A stretch of 64,000 nucleotides of DNA from Miltoncostaea sp050250915 (GTDB lineage Bacteria > Actinomycetota > Thermoleophilia > Miltoncostaeales > Miltoncostaeaceae). Positions 16,278 to 25,150 of this stretch are shown here, piece by piece. Under the pieces are notes generated by a model that saw nothing but the letters and a program-made list of their open reading frames with translations, was not told the DNA's origin and did no database searches. The translations under genes and the position numbers were made by a program. The DNA lies in the NCBI GenBank assembly GCA_050250915.1, contig JBFWNT010000002.1, positions 62,001 through 126,000 on the forward strand. The letters run 5' to 3'. Within the stretch, counting starts at the first letter, position 1. Every line of letters begins with the position of its first letter.

Positions 16278-17166
16278 CATCGCGGCCGACGCGCCGCTCG
16301 CCCCCCTGACGACGATCCGGGTGGGCGGCACCGCCGACCACCTCGCCCGCGTCGCATCGTTCGCGGGGGTCGTGGCGGCGCTGGCGTGGGCGCGCGACGC
16401 CGGCGTGCCCGTGGCCGTGGTGGGGCGCGGCTCCAACCTGATCGTCTCCGACGAGGGCTTCCGCGGGCTGGTGCTGCGCCTCACCGGCCGGCTCACGAGC
16501 ATCTCGGTGCGCGGCGACGACGTGTGGTGCGGCGGGGGCGCCTCGCTGCCGCGGGCCGTGCAGCGCGCCGCCGCCAACGGGCTGGAGGGCCTCGAGTGGG
16601 GCGCGAGCATCCCGGGCACGGTCGGCGGCGCCGTGGCGATGAACGCCGGCGCGCACGCCGGCGAGCTGGCCCAGGTGCTGCGCTGGGCGGTCATCTGCGG
16701 GCCGGACGGCCGGCGGCGCGTGGGCCCCGGCGACCTGGATCTGCGCTACCGCCACTCGTCCGTGCAGCCGGGCGAGGTGGTCGCCGCCGCCGGCTTCGCG
16801 CTCCGCCCCGGGGACCCCGAGGCCATCGCCGGCCGGCTCGCCGAGTTCCGCGCCCACCGCCGCGCCACCCAGCCGCAGGGCGTGCGGACCTTCGGCTCGG
16901 TGTTCACCAACCCGGAGGGCGACTCGGCCGGGCGCCTGCTGGAGGCCGCCGGGTGCAAGGGCCTCGCGGTGGGCGGCGCGCGCTTCTCGCCCGTCCATGC
17001 GAACTTCATCGAGGCGTCCCCCGGCAGCACCGCGGCCGACGTCCTGGCGCTCATGGCCGAGGGCCGCCGCCGCGTCCGCGCGGCGGGCGGGCCCCGCCTG
17101 GAGCCGGAGGTGCGCTACCTGGACCCGCGGCAGGGGATCGTCCACGCCCCGCTGGGGGACGCGTGA
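16240..17166 (+). CDS. murB: UDP-N-acetylenolpyruvoylglucosamine reductase MurB
   Basis: 308-residue FAD enzyme reducing UDP-GlcNAc-enolpyruvate to UDP-MurNAc. FAD-binding motifs TTIRVGGTADHLARV, VVGRGSNLIVSDEGFRG and EWGASIPGTVGGAVAMNAGAHAGE are present, together with YRHSSVQPGEVV. QPQGVRTFGSVFTNPEGDSAGRLLEAAGCKG contains the catalytic Ser. Type I architecture by length. It overlaps murC upstream and ftsQ by GTGA downstream. Confidence 0.95.
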   Translation: MPALMAPNRHRPDIAADAPLAPLTTIRVGGTADHLARVASFAGVVAALAWARDAGVPVAVVGRGSNLIVSDEGFRGLVLRLTGRLTSISVRGDDVWCGGGASLPRAVQRAAANGLEGLEWGASIPGTVGGAVAMNAGAHAGELAQVLRWAVICGPDGRRRVGPGDLDLRYRHSSVQPGEVVAAAGFALRPGDPEAIAGRLAEFRAHRRATQPQGVRTFGSVFTNPEGDSAGRLLEAAGCKGLAVGGARFSPVHANFIEASPGSTAADVLALMAEGRRRVRAAGGPRLEPEVRYLDPRQGIVHAPLGDA

Positions 17167-18020
17167 GCACCCGCGCCCCGCGGCCGCCCGCGGGCGCCCG
17201 GCCGGCCCCGCGCCGGCGCCGGGCCACGCACCCGGCGCTGGCGCAGCGCCGCCGCGAGATCGCCCGGGCGCGCGGTCGCCGCCGCCGCTCGGCGGCGCTG
17301 TTCGCGATGGGCACGGCCGCCGTCGTGCTGCTCCTCTACTGGCTCGCCACCGGCCCCCTGCTGGCGACGTCCGGCGTGTCGGTCAGCGGCTACGACCGCC
17401 CCGACCGCGCCGAGCTGGTCGCCGCCGTCACGAAGGCGGCGGGGGAGGGCACCATCATCGCGCCGGCCACGGGCGACGTGGCCGCTGCGGCCGACCGCTT
17501 CCCCTGGGTCGCGTCCGTGTCGACCTCGCGGGACTGGCCGCGGGGCATGGCGGTGCGCGTGACCGAGGCCACGCCCGCCGCGGTCGCGAGCTTCGGCGAC
17601 CAGGCCGTGCTCGTCAGCGCCGAGGGGCGCGTGCTGGGCCTCCGGGAGGGGACCCCCGGCGTCGGCTGGCTGCGCCTGGAGGTCGCCCCGCCACCGGCGG
17701 GCGCGGACATCCCCGACGGCGCCCGTCCGGCCCTGGCCTTCATCGCCGCCGCCGACCCCGATGTGGGGGCGCGGGTGCGGGCCCTGCGGCTCGCGGCCGA
17801 CGGCACCTGGGTGGGTCGCCTGACGGGCGGTCCCGAGCTGCGCCTGGGGTCCGGGGAACGGATGGCCGCGAAGGCCGCCGCGCTCGGCCTGGTGCTGGCC
17901 GACCTGTCCGCGGAGGACGAGGGTTCGGCCGCCTACATCGACCTCTCGTCACCCGAGCGGCCGGCCGTCGGGACGGCGCCGACGACCGACGCCGGGGTGG
18001 CGGAGACAACCGTCCAGTAG
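17163..18020 (+). CDS. ftsQ: Cell division protein FtsQ (DivIB) with POTRA domain
   Basis: 285-residue bitopic divisome protein. A basic N-terminal tail of about 40 residues precedes one membrane helix (SAALFAMGTAAVVLLLYWL, about 41-59). A POTRA-type domain (LLATSGVSVSGYDRPDRAEL onward) and a beta domain with WPRGMAVRVTEATPAAVASF follow. FtsQ scaffolds FtsL/FtsB and restrains FtsWI. The GTG start makes a GTGA overlap with murB. It ends the main dcw operon; ftsZ follows after a 182-base gap with its own promoter. Confidence 0.88.
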   Translation: MSTRAPRPPAGARPAPRRRRATHPALAQRRREIARARGRRRRSAALFAMGTAAVVLLLYWLATGPLLATSGVSVSGYDRPDRAELVAAVTKAAGEGTIIAPATGDVAAAADRFPWVASVSTSRDWPRGMAVRVTEATPAAVASFGDQAVLVSAEGRVLGLREGTPGVGWLRLEVAPPPAGADIPDGARPALAFIAAADPDVGARVRALRLAADGTWVGRLTGGPELRLGSGERMAAKAAALGLVLADLSAEDEGSAAYIDLSSPERPAVGTAPTTDAGVAETTVQ

Positions 18021-18077
18021 GGGTTGAGTGTTGTCACCTCCGACGGTGAAAAGCCTCGACCTCTGCATGAGATGTGC

Positions 18078-18106
18078 TTGACAGGCCGGGGTGCCCGATC
18101 TAGTTT
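18078..18106 (+). promoter_or_regulatory. ftsZ promoter
   Basis: Perfect -35 TTGACA (18078-18083), 17-base spacer, -10 TAGTTT (18101-18106). Transcription would begin near 18113, leaving a leader of about 90-120 bases before ftsZ. This lets FtsZ be made independently of the upstream wall genes. Confidence 0.75.
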
Positions 18107-18109
18107 CCA

Positions 18110-18185
18110 GGCTGGCGTAGCCGTGCCTGAGCCGGGTGACGACCCGGTGAATTTAGCGCTCGCCAGCCTCGACCCCAGGTTGAGG
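18110..18185 (+). promoter_or_regulatory. Structured 5' leader of ftsZ
   Basis: An outer stem pairs GGCTGGCG (18110-18117) with CGCCAGCC (18161-18168). Inside it CCGGGT (18132-18137) pairs with ACCCGG (18142-18147) around a GACG loop. A second hairpin, CCTCGAC (18167-18173) with GTTGAGG (18179-18185, one G-U pair), shares bases with the outer stem, so the two partly exclude each other. I recognise no known riboswitch class. Confidence 0.55.
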
Positions 18186-18202
18186 TCGTCCTGAATCACC
18201 GC

Positions 18203-19381
18203 ATGAGCAGTGCGATCGGGGGATATTCGGTGGAGACGAGCAACTACCTGGCGGTCATCAAGGTCGTGGGCGTCGGCGGCGGTGGCACCAACGCCGTCAA
18301 CCGGATGATCGACGCGGGCGTCCGCGGCGTGGAGTTCATCGCCGTCAACACGGACGCGCAGGCGCTGTCGATGTGCGACGCCGACGTGAAGATCCACATC
18401 GGCGGGACCATCACGAAGGGCCTCGGGGCGGGGGCCGACCCACGCGTGGGCCGCGATGCCGCCGAGGAGAGCCGGGAGGAGCTGAAGGAGGCCGTCCGCG
18501 GCGCGGACATGGTCTTCGTCACCGCCGGCGAGGGCGGCGGCACCGGCACCGGCGCCGCGCCGGTCATCGCGCAGATCGCCCGGGAGCAGGGCGCCCTGAC
18601 CGTGGGCGTGGTTACCCGGCCGTTCATGTTCGAGGGGGCCCAGCGGACCCGGCGGGCCGAGGACGGCATCGCCGAGCTCCAGAAGCAGGTCGACTCGGTG
18701 ATCGTGATCCCGAACGAGCGCCTCATCCAGGTGGTGGAGCGACGCACGTCGATCATCGACGCGTTCCGGATGGCCGACGACGTCCTGCGCCAGGGCGTCC
18801 AGGGCATCACCGACCTCATCACGGTCCCCGGCCTGATCAACCTCGACTTCGCCGACGTCCGCACGATCATGCAGGACGCCGGCGCGTCGCTGATGGGCAT
18901 CGGCACCGCCTCCGGCGAGAACCGGGCGGGCGAGGCGGCCAAGGCCGCGATCTCGTCGCCGCTGCTCGAGACGACGGTCTCGGGCGCCACCGGCGTGCTG
19001 CTCAACATCACCGGCGGCGCGGACCTGGGCCTGTTCGAGATCGACGAGGCGGCCGGGATCATCCGCCAGGCGGCCCACGACGACTGCAACGTCATCTTCG
19101 GCGCGGTCATCGACGAGAACGCCGGCGACACCATCCGCGTCACGGTCATCGCGACCGGCTTCGAGGGCGGCGAGGTGCCGCAGAGCGACGCCGACGCGCC
19201 CCGCTACGGGCGTCGCGAGCGCGGCGAGCGGTCGACGGGCGAGTCCTCCCCGTCCCCGGCGGCCCCCCGCCGCCGCGAGCCGGTGGAGACCTCGCGGCCG
19301 ACGATCACGCTGGAGCAGTCGGAGCGCAAGGGCTTCGAGATCCCCGACGACGCGCTGGAGATCCCGGACTTCCTGAAGTAG
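18203..19381 (+). CDS. ftsZ: Cell division GTPase FtsZ
   Basis: 392-residue tubulin homologue forming the Z ring. The N-terminal IKVVGVGGGGTNAVNRMI, the GTP signature GGGTGTG (111-117), the T7-loop region ITDLITVPGLINLDFADV and GRDAAEESREE are all present. A 65-residue charged linker leads to a C-terminal FEIPDDALEIPDFLK peptide for partner binding. The start is not certain. The ATG at 18203 has no near Shine-Dalgarno, whereas the GTG at 18230 has GGGGGA six bases upstream and yields METSNYLAVIKVV, a more typical N-terminus. No ftsA or sepF is seen next to it. Confidence 0.95.
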   Translation: MSSAIGGYSVETSNYLAVIKVVGVGGGGTNAVNRMIDAGVRGVEFIAVNTDAQALSMCDADVKIHIGGTITKGLGAGADPRVGRDAAEESREELKEAVRGADMVFVTAGEGGGTGTGAAPVIAQIAREQGALTVGVVTRPFMFEGAQRTRRAEDGIAELQKQVDSVIVIPNERLIQVVERRTSIIDAFRMADDVLRQGVQGITDLITVPGLINLDFADVRTIMQDAGASLMGIGTASGENRAGEAAKAAISSPLLETTVSGATGVLLNITGGADLGLFEIDEAAGIIRQAAHDDCNVIFGAVIDENAGDTIRVTVIATGFEGGEVPQSDADAPRYGRRERGERSTGESSPSPAAPRRREPVETSRPTITLEQSERKGFEIPDDALEIPDFLK

Positions 19382-19385
19382 CCGT

Positions 19386-19964
19386 TCAGGCGTCCGCGAG
19401 GGCGCCTGCGGCGAGCCTGGCCGTCGCGGTCAGGGCGCGCGAGCGCCCGTCGTTGGCGACGGCCAGGGCGGCGCGCCGCCGGCCGGACGACAGCAGGGCG
19501 GTCGCCGCCCACCGGCGGTTCGACCCCTGCTGGCCCAGGGACACGGCGGTGCCGAGCAGCCGCTCGGCCCGGGCGTCGGCGTGGACCCAGCCCAGGTTCG
19601 AGTACCGGACGCGACCGGGCCGGTCGGGCGGCCCCGCGAGCGCGGCGGCCGCCGCCTCGGTCCGCCGGACGCGGACCGGGCGCACGTCGGCGGCGTCGTC
19701 GCGCATGTCGCGCACCGACAGGTTGGGCCGGACGCCGCCGCGGTGGACCAGCACGTCGTCGATGGTCACCGCGCCCCACCCGGGGTCGACGGCCAGGTCG
19801 GGGAACAGGTCCGCAAGCGGCGCGCCCCACGCGGCGCGGCCCGACTCCACCAGCCGCGCGTACAGCAGCGCGGTCATCGACGTGGTGCACGACCCGATGC
19901 GCCACGGGTCGGCGTCGGTCACCGGCGCGTCCCGGCCGCGGATCCGCGCGCCGCCTCCACCAGG
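19386..19964 (-). pseudogene. Decayed serine beta-lactamase-like hydrolase
   Basis: Remnant of a class C beta-lactamase/serine hydrolase family gene. Recognisable pieces are DADPWRIGSCTTSMTALLYARL, the region of the SxxK active site, where the lysine is replaced by threonine. HRGGVRPNL and YSNLGW (the YxN motif) follow. The sequence then jumps to a C-terminal-like ALAVANDGR segment, so about 150 residues of the usual domain are missing. An in-frame stop at 19965-19967 cuts off the N-terminus; the best remaining start is a GTG at 19922. It converges on ftsZ with four bases between the stops. It looks like a decaying pseudogene. Confidence 0.7.
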
Positions 19965-19993
19965 TCACGCGACTGCGGCAGGGCGCCCTCCCG

Positions 19994-20569
19994 CTAGGAG
20001 CAGGCCTCCGTGAAGCGCACCTCGGGAAGCTCGCCGACGGTCATCTCGTTGACGTACTGCCCGATGATCCCATGCCCCAGGGGCGCGACCGTGAAGGCGT
20101 AGCGCCGCTCCGGCGCCTTCGCGGGCTTCGGCCGGTACAGCAGCGTGCGGCCGCCGCCGTTCGCGTCCGGCGCCACGAAGAACGGCTTCCCGTAGAGCTG
20201 GCGGACGCGCCGGTCCGACGCGACCAGCCGCAGGCCCTTCGTGGTGATGTTGGTGAAGTTGACCGACGTGGTCGACGCGATCGAGGCGGTGCGGACGACG
20301 TCGTTCGTCATTAGGAAGGAGACGCCGTCGTACCGGCCCACCTGCTCCAGGACCGCGCACGTCCCGCTGCGCTGCGTGACGCGCAACTTCGAGGACGTGG
20401 CCGCACGGGCCTGGTCGAGGGTCATGCCGATCTTCACGGGCCCCAGCCCGTCGGGGCCGAGCTTCGCGTCGTCGAGGGCCGGCGCGGCGGCCGCGGCGGA
20501 GCCGGCCAGCGCGAGCGCGGCGGCGGCCGCGAGGGCGGCGGGGAGGGCGATCCGGGGGGCGGGGGACAT
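19994..20569 (-). CDS. Secreted hypothetical protein
   Basis: 191-residue exported protein with a clear signal peptide (MSPAPRIALPAALAAAAALALAGSAAAAA, cleavage near 29). The mature part begins with LGPDGLGPVKIGMTLDQARAAT, a short motif seen in many actinobacterial secreted proteins of unknown role. Two cysteines (CAVLEQ and the C-terminal ACS) could form a disulfide. A CAGAGT -10-like hexamer lies 9 bases before the ATG. No enzyme motif is visible. Confidence 0.75.
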   Translation of the reverse strand: MSPAPRIALPAALAAAAALALAGSAAAAAPALDDAKLGPDGLGPVKIGMTLDQARAATSSKLRVTQRSGTCAVLEQVGRYDGVSFLMTNDVVRTASIASTTSVNFTNITTKGLRLVASDRRVRQLYGKPFFVAPDANGGGRTLLYRPKPAKAPERRYAFTVAPLGHGIIGQYVNEMTVGELPEVRFTEACS

Positions 20570-20660
20570 CGGGCGGGGACTCTGCCGACCACCCCGGACG
20601 CTGTCGAGCGGGACGGTCGCGAGGGCCGTCGGATGGGGCTTGCCGACCGGCCCTGCGTGC

Positions 20661-20666
20661 TAGCGT
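20661..20666 (+). promoter_or_regulatory. -10 element of the glycine cleavage operon
   Basis: TAGCGT ending 8 bases before the gcvT ATG (20675), the same hexamer as at mraZ. It implies a leaderless gcvT mRNA, which leaves no room for the glycine riboswitch found in many other bacteria. Confidence 0.6.
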
Positions 20667-20674
20667 CGGCACAC

Positions 20675-21772
20675 ATGGCGGTCGCCCAGTCGCACACGTC
20701 GCTCCACGACCGCCACGTGGCGCTCGGAGCGCGGATGGGCGCGTTCGCGGGCTGGGACATGCCGCTGCTGTACGGCTCGGCGCGCGACGAGCACCTGGCC
20801 GTCCGCCGCGCCAGCGGGATCTTCGACGTCTCCCACATGGGGCAGCTCGAGGTGGCCGGCACCGGCGCGCGGGACGCCCTCCAGGCGCTCCTGACCAACG
20901 ACGTGACCGCCGTCGGGCCGGGGCAGGGGCAGTACACGCTGCTCTGCCAGGACGACGGCGGCGTCATCGACGACCTGATCGTCTACGCGCTCGCCGACCG
21001 CTTCCTGCTGGTGGTCAACGCCTCCAACATCGCCGCCTGCCGCGAGCGGCTGGAGGACCGCCTGCCCGCCGGGGTGGAGGTGGCCGACCGCTCGCGCGAG
21101 GTGGCGATGCTGGCCCTGCAGGGCCCCCGCTGGGCCGAGGCCCTGCGCCCCCTGGCGGCCACGCCCCTGGCGTTCTCGCTCGACTACTTCGAGATCGGCG
21201 AGGACGTCATCGCCGGGGTCCCGTGCCTGATCGCCCGCACCGGCTACACGGGCGAGCCGGGCGTGGAGCTGATGTGCCCCTGGGACGCCGCGCCGGCGCT
21301 GTGGGACGCGCTGCAGGGGGTCGAGGCCGCCCCGGCCCCCGCGGGGCTGGTCGCCCGCGACACCCTCCGCATCGAGATGGGGTACCCGCTCTACGGGCAG
21401 GAGCTGAGCCTGGCGCGCACGCCGGTCGAGGCGGGCCTGAGGTGGGCCTGCGACCTGGCGGGCGGCGGGTTCGCCGGCGCCGACGTGATGCGCCGCCAGG
21501 CCGAGGAGGGGACGTCGGAGCGCCTCGCCATCTTCCGCCTGACCGAGCCGGGCATCCCCCGCGGCGGGCAGGACGTGTTGGCCGCCGGCGCCCCCGTGGG
21601 GCGCGTCACGTCGGGCACCCTCAGCCCCGTGCTGGACGTCGGGATCGGCATGGCGTACGTCCCGTCGGCGCTCGCCGGCCCCGACAACGACCTGGCCATC
21701 GACGTGCGCGGCAAGCACAAGGCCGCGCGCACCGCCCGCCGCCCGCTCGTGGACACATCACCGAAGGAATAG
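20675..21772 (+). CDS. gcvT: Aminomethyltransferase, glycine cleavage T protein
   Basis: 365-residue tetrahydrofolate-dependent T protein that releases ammonia from the aminomethyl-lipoyl H protein and forms methylene-THF. Landmarks are LHDRHVALGARMGAFAGWDMPLLY, FDVSHMGQLEVAG, the folate-site DDLIVYAL and NASNIAACRERL, RTGYTGEPGVEL and the C-terminal barrel with VTSGTLSPVL. The ATG at 20675 is chosen over upstream codons because of the TAGCGT element. First gene of gcvT-gcvH-gcvPA-gcvPB. Confidence 0.94.
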   Translation: MAVAQSHTSLHDRHVALGARMGAFAGWDMPLLYGSARDEHLAVRRASGIFDVSHMGQLEVAGTGARDALQALLTNDVTAVGPGQGQYTLLCQDDGGVIDDLIVYALADRFLLVVNASNIAACRERLEDRLPAGVEVADRSREVAMLALQGPRWAEALRPLAATPLAFSLDYFEIGEDVIAGVPCLIARTGYTGEPGVELMCPWDAAPALWDALQGVEAAPAPAGLVARDTLRIEMGYPLYGQELSLARTPVEAGLRWACDLAGGGFAGADVMRRQAEEGTSERLAIFRLTEPGIPRGGQDVLAAGAPVGRVTSGTLSPVLDVGIGMAYVPSALAGPDNDLAIDVRGKHKAARTARRPLVDTSPKE

Positions 21773-21782
21773 AGGAGACCCC

Positions 21783-22181
21783 GTGGCCGTCGCCGACGAG
21801 AGCTATCCCGCCGACCTCCGCTACCACCGCGAGCACGACTGGGTCCGCGCCGAGGGCGACGAGGCCGTCTTCGGCATCACCTGGTACGCGCAGGACGCCC
21901 TCGGGGAGGTCGTGTACTACGACCCGCCCGAGGTGGGGAGCACCATCACCAAGGACGCCTCCTACGGAGAGCTCGAGTCGGTGAAGGCGGTCTCCGACAT
22001 CATCGCCCCCGCCAGCGGCGAGGTGCTGGCCGTGAACGGCGCGGTGACCGACCGGCCCGAGGTGGTCAACGAGGACCCCTACGGCGACGGCTGGCTCGTG
22101 CGCGTGAAGCTCGCCGATCCGTCCGAGCTGGACGGCCTGCTGGACGAGCCCGGCTACCGCGAGTACCTGGGAGGGCTCTAG
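21783..22181 (+). CDS. gcvH: Glycine cleavage system H protein
   Basis: 132-residue lipoyl carrier that shuttles the aminomethyl group between P and T proteins. The lipoylation site is Lys68 in ELESVKAVSDI, flanked by the usual half-barrel strands (YHREHDWVRAEGDEAVFGITWYAQDALGEVVY) and a C-terminal LLDEPGYREYLG helix. GTG start with GAGGAGA upstream, 10 bases after the gcvT stop. Confidence 0.95.
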   Translation: MAVADESYPADLRYHREHDWVRAEGDEAVFGITWYAQDALGEVVYYDPPEVGSTITKDASYGELESVKAVSDIIAPASGEVLAVNGAVTDRPEVVNEDPYGDGWLVRVKLADPSELDGLLDEPGYREYLGGL

Positions 22182-22183
22182 AG

Positions 22184-23566
22184 ATGTCGACGTACACCTC
22201 GCTGACCGACGACGACCTGCGCGTGATGCTGGCGGCGATCGGTGCGGGGTCGGTGGAGGAGCTGTTCGCCGGGATGATCCCGGAGGGCGTGCGCCTGGAC
22301 CGTCCGCTGAACCTGCCGTCCGGGATGTCCGAGCAGGAGGTGTTCGCCCACCTCTCCGCGCTCGCCGCGCGCAACACCGGCGCGGAGGACGAGATCACCT
22401 TCCTCGGCGCCGGCATGTACGACCACTACGTCCCGGCGCTGATCGACTCGATCCTCCAGCGGTCCGAGTTCCTGACGCCCTACACGCCCTACCAGCCCGA
22501 GATCTCCCAGGGTGGCCTGCAGGTGATGTTCGAGTACCAGACGGCCATCAGCGAGCTGACGGGCCTGCCGGTCTCGAACGCGTCGCTCTACGACGGGCCG
22601 TCGGCGGTGGGCGCGGCCGCGTACCTGGCGAAGCTCGCCAACGGCCGCCCCGACGTCGTCGTGTCGCGCGGCGTCCACCCCCACAGCCGGGGCACGCTCG
22701 CCACCCTCGCGCCGGGCTACGGGCAGACGATCGCCGAGGCGCCCCTGCGCGACGGGGTCACCGACCCGGAGGCCCTCGCGGGGCTCGTCGGGCCCGGGAC
22801 GAGCGCGGTGATCCTCCAGCAGCCCAACTTCCTGGGCGCCGTCGAGGACCTGGAGCCGCTGGTGGCCGCCGCGAAGGCGCACGACGCGCTGGTGGTGGTG
22901 TCCTGCGACCCGCTGCCGATGGCGCTGCTGCGCACGCCCGGCGAGCTGGGCGTGGACGTGGCGGTGGGCGAGGGCCAGTCGCTGGGCAACCGGCTCGACT
23001 ACGGGGGCCCCTCGTTCGGGTTCTTCGCGGCGTCGGAGGAGCACATCCGCCGCATGCCGGGCCGCATCGCCGGCGAGACGACCGACGTCGACGGCCGCCG
23101 CGGCTTCGTCCTGACCCTCCAGACGCGCGAGCAGCACATCCGCCGCGAGAAGGCGACCAGCAACATCTGCACCGCGCAGGTGCTGAACGCCCTGGCAGGG
23201 GTCATCTACCTGTCCTGGCTCGGCCGCCGCGGGATCGTGGAGCTGGCGGAGCTGATGCTGCAGCGCACCGACTACGCCCGCCGCGCGCTCACCGCGCTGC
23301 CGGGCGTGCACGCGTTGCACGAGCAGCCGGTCGTGCGGGAGTTCGCGGTGGCGCTGGACGCGCCGGTGGAGCGGGTGATCGCCCGCTGCCAGGACGAGGG
23401 CGTCAACCCGGGCTACGCGCTCGGCCGGGACTACCCGGAGCACGAGGACGGGCTGCTGGTGGCGATCACCGAACGCCGCTCGCGGGCCGACATCGACCGC
23501 CTGGCCGACGTGCTGGGGCGGGCCGTGGCCGCCGAGAGCCGCGAGCTGGCGGAGGCGCGGGCATGA
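22184..23566 (+). CDS. gcvPA: Glycine dehydrogenase (decarboxylating) subunit 1
   Basis: 460-residue N-terminal half of the split P protein. It forms the alpha subunit that supports the PLP subunit. Diagnostic segments are PYTPYQPEISQGGLQVMFEYQT, ELTGLPVSNASLYDG, RGVHPHSR, GEGQSLGNRLDYGGPSFGFFA and REQHIRREKATSNICTAQ. The start has GGAGGG upstream and lies 2 bases after gcvH. The stop overlaps gcvPB as ATGA, fitting 1:1 subunit synthesis. Confidence 0.95.
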   Translation: MSTYTSLTDDDLRVMLAAIGAGSVEELFAGMIPEGVRLDRPLNLPSGMSEQEVFAHLSALAARNTGAEDEITFLGAGMYDHYVPALIDSILQRSEFLTPYTPYQPEISQGGLQVMFEYQTAISELTGLPVSNASLYDGPSAVGAAAYLAKLANGRPDVVVSRGVHPHSRGTLATLAPGYGQTIAEAPLRDGVTDPEALAGLVGPGTSAVILQQPNFLGAVEDLEPLVAAAKAHDALVVVSCDPLPMALLRTPGELGVDVAVGEGQSLGNRLDYGGPSFGFFAASEEHIRRMPGRIAGETTDVDGRRGFVLTLQTREQHIRREKATSNICTAQVLNALAGVIYLSWLGRRGIVELAELMLQRTDYARRALTALPGVHALHEQPVVREFAVALDAPVERVIARCQDEGVNPGYALGRDYPEHEDGLLVAITERRSRADIDRLADVLGRAVAAESRELAEARA

Positions 23567-25086
23567 GCGTCTCGACGCAGACCAAGGAGCAGCGGGAGCG
23601 GGCCACCACGATCTACGAGCGGTCCCGTCCCGGGCGCCGCGCGTTCACGCCGCCGCCGGTCGACGTGCCGGAGCGGCCGGTCGACGACCTGCTGCCCGCC
23701 CACCTGCGCCGCGCCGAGGGCCCGGCGCTGCCGGAGGTGGCGGAGCCGGAGATCGTCCGCCACTACAACGGCCTGTCGAAGCGCAACTTCGATCTCGACT
23801 CCGGCTTCTACCCGCTGGGGTCCTGCACGATGAAGCACAACCCGAAGCTGCACGAGCGGGTGGCGGCGCTGCCGGGCAACGCGCGGCTGCACCCCCTCCA
23901 GGCGCCCGAGCGGGCGCAGGGGGCGCTGGAGCTGATGTGGCTGCTGGAGCGGGCGCTCGCGGAGGTCTCGGGCCTGCCGCACGTGTCGCTCCAGCCGAGC
24001 GCCGGGTCGCACGGCGAGCTGGCCGGGGTCCTGCTGAGCCGGGCGTACCACGAGGACCGCGGCGACGAGCGCACGCTGGTGCTCACCCCCGACACCGCCC
24101 ACGGCACCAACCCGGCGACGGTGACGATGGCCGGCTACGAGGTGGTGAAGGTCGGCACGGCGCCCGACGGCGGCGTCGACGTCGAGGACCTGCGCCGCAA
24201 GGCCGACGATCGCGTCGCCTGCCTGATGCTCACCAACCCGAACACGCTGGGCCTCTTCGACCCGAACATCGAGGAGATCGCGCGGATCGTCCACGACGCC
24301 GGCGCCACGCTCTACTACGACGGCGCCAACCTGAACGCGGTCATGGGCATCAGCCGCCCGGGCGACATGGGCTTCGACATCGTGCACTTCAACCTGCACA
24401 AGTCGTTCACCCAGCCTCATGGCGGCGGCGGCCCGGGCTCGGGCCCGATCGCGGTGTCCGACCGCATCGCCCCGTACCTGATGCTGCCGCGGATCGTCCG
24501 GCACGAGCCGCAGGAGACGGGCGGCGCCGCCCGCTTCGACCTGTCCTACGACGGGCCGCAGTCCATCGGGCGGCTCCGCGGCTTCCAGGGCAACTTCGGG
24601 GTGTTCGTGCGCGCGTACGCGTACATCTGCTCCCTGGGGGCGGAGGGGCTGAAGGAGGCCTCCGAGATCGCGGTGCTGAACGCCAACTACCTGCTGGCGC
24701 TGCTGCGGCGGGAGGGGATCGGCGAGCACCTGCCCCTGGCGTACGGGGAGCGCTGCATGCACGAGTTCGTCCTGTCGGGCGCGCCGATGAAGCGGGACCT
24801 GGGCATCCGGACCACGGACCTGGCGAAGCGGCTGCTCGACTTCGGCTACCACCCGCCGACGGTGTACTTCCCGCTGCTGGTGGAGGAGGCGCTGCTGGTG
24901 GAGCCCACCGAGACCGAGACGCGGGAGACGCTGGAGGCCTTCGCCGACGCGATCGGGGAGATCCTGCGCGAGGCGGCCGACGACCCGGAGGTGGCGCGCA
25001 ACGCGCCGTACAGCACGCCGGTGCGGCGCCTGGACGAGGCGGCGGCGGCCCGCTCGCCGGTGGTGCGGCAGCCTCCCTCGACGTAG
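23563..25086 (+). CDS. gcvPB: Glycine dehydrogenase (decarboxylating) subunit 2
   Basis: 507-residue PLP-bearing subunit of the P protein, which decarboxylates glycine and loads the H protein. Conserved GSCTMKHNPKLHE and PSAGSHGELAG are present. The PLP lysine is Lys280 in NLHKSFTQPHGGGGPGSGP, and HEFVLSGAPMK follows. ATG in overlap with gcvPA. Last gene of the operon; a separately promoted regulator follows 64 bases later. Confidence 0.95.
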   Translation: MSVSTQTKEQRERATTIYERSRPGRRAFTPPPVDVPERPVDDLLPAHLRRAEGPALPEVAEPEIVRHYNGLSKRNFDLDSGFYPLGSCTMKHNPKLHERVAALPGNARLHPLQAPERAQGALELMWLLERALAEVSGLPHVSLQPSAGSHGELAGVLLSRAYHEDRGDERTLVLTPDTAHGTNPATVTMAGYEVVKVGTAPDGGVDVEDLRRKADDRVACLMLTNPNTLGLFDPNIEEIARIVHDAGATLYYDGANLNAVMGISRPGDMGFDIVHFNLHKSFTQPHGGGGPGSGPIAVSDRIAPYLMLPRIVRHEPQETGGAARFDLSYDGPQSIGRLRGFQGNFGVFVRAYAYICSLGAEGLKEASEIAVLNANYLLALLRREGIGEHLPLAYGERCMHEFVLSGAPMKRDLGIRTTDLAKRLLDFGYHPPTVYFPLLVEEALLVEPTETETRETLEAFADAIGEILREAADDPEVARNAPYSTPVRRLDEAAAARSPVVRQPPST

Positions 25087-25113
25087 GGATCGCGCGGGCT
25101 GGACTTCCGGCGG

Positions 25114-25143
25114 TTGCCCGGGATCGGTGGCGGCCCATAGGTT
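25114..25143 (+). promoter_or_regulatory. Promoter of the LuxR-type regulator
   Basis: TTGCCC (25114-25119), 18-base spacer, TAGGTT (25138-25143), 7 bases before the ATG at 25151. Predicted leaderless transcript. Confidence 0.6.
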
Positions 25144-25150
25144 CGCCCCG

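Noticed and set aside
19387..19408. Terminator hairpin CAGGCG/CGCCTG after ftsZ
   Set aside because: Short stem inside the pseudogene's end, no T-run, and similar stems are expected by chance at this base composition.
20570..20674. Glycine riboswitch before gcvT
   Set aside because: The TAGCGT -10 lies 8 bases before the ATG and no conserved aptamer features were seen, so there is no room for a leader.
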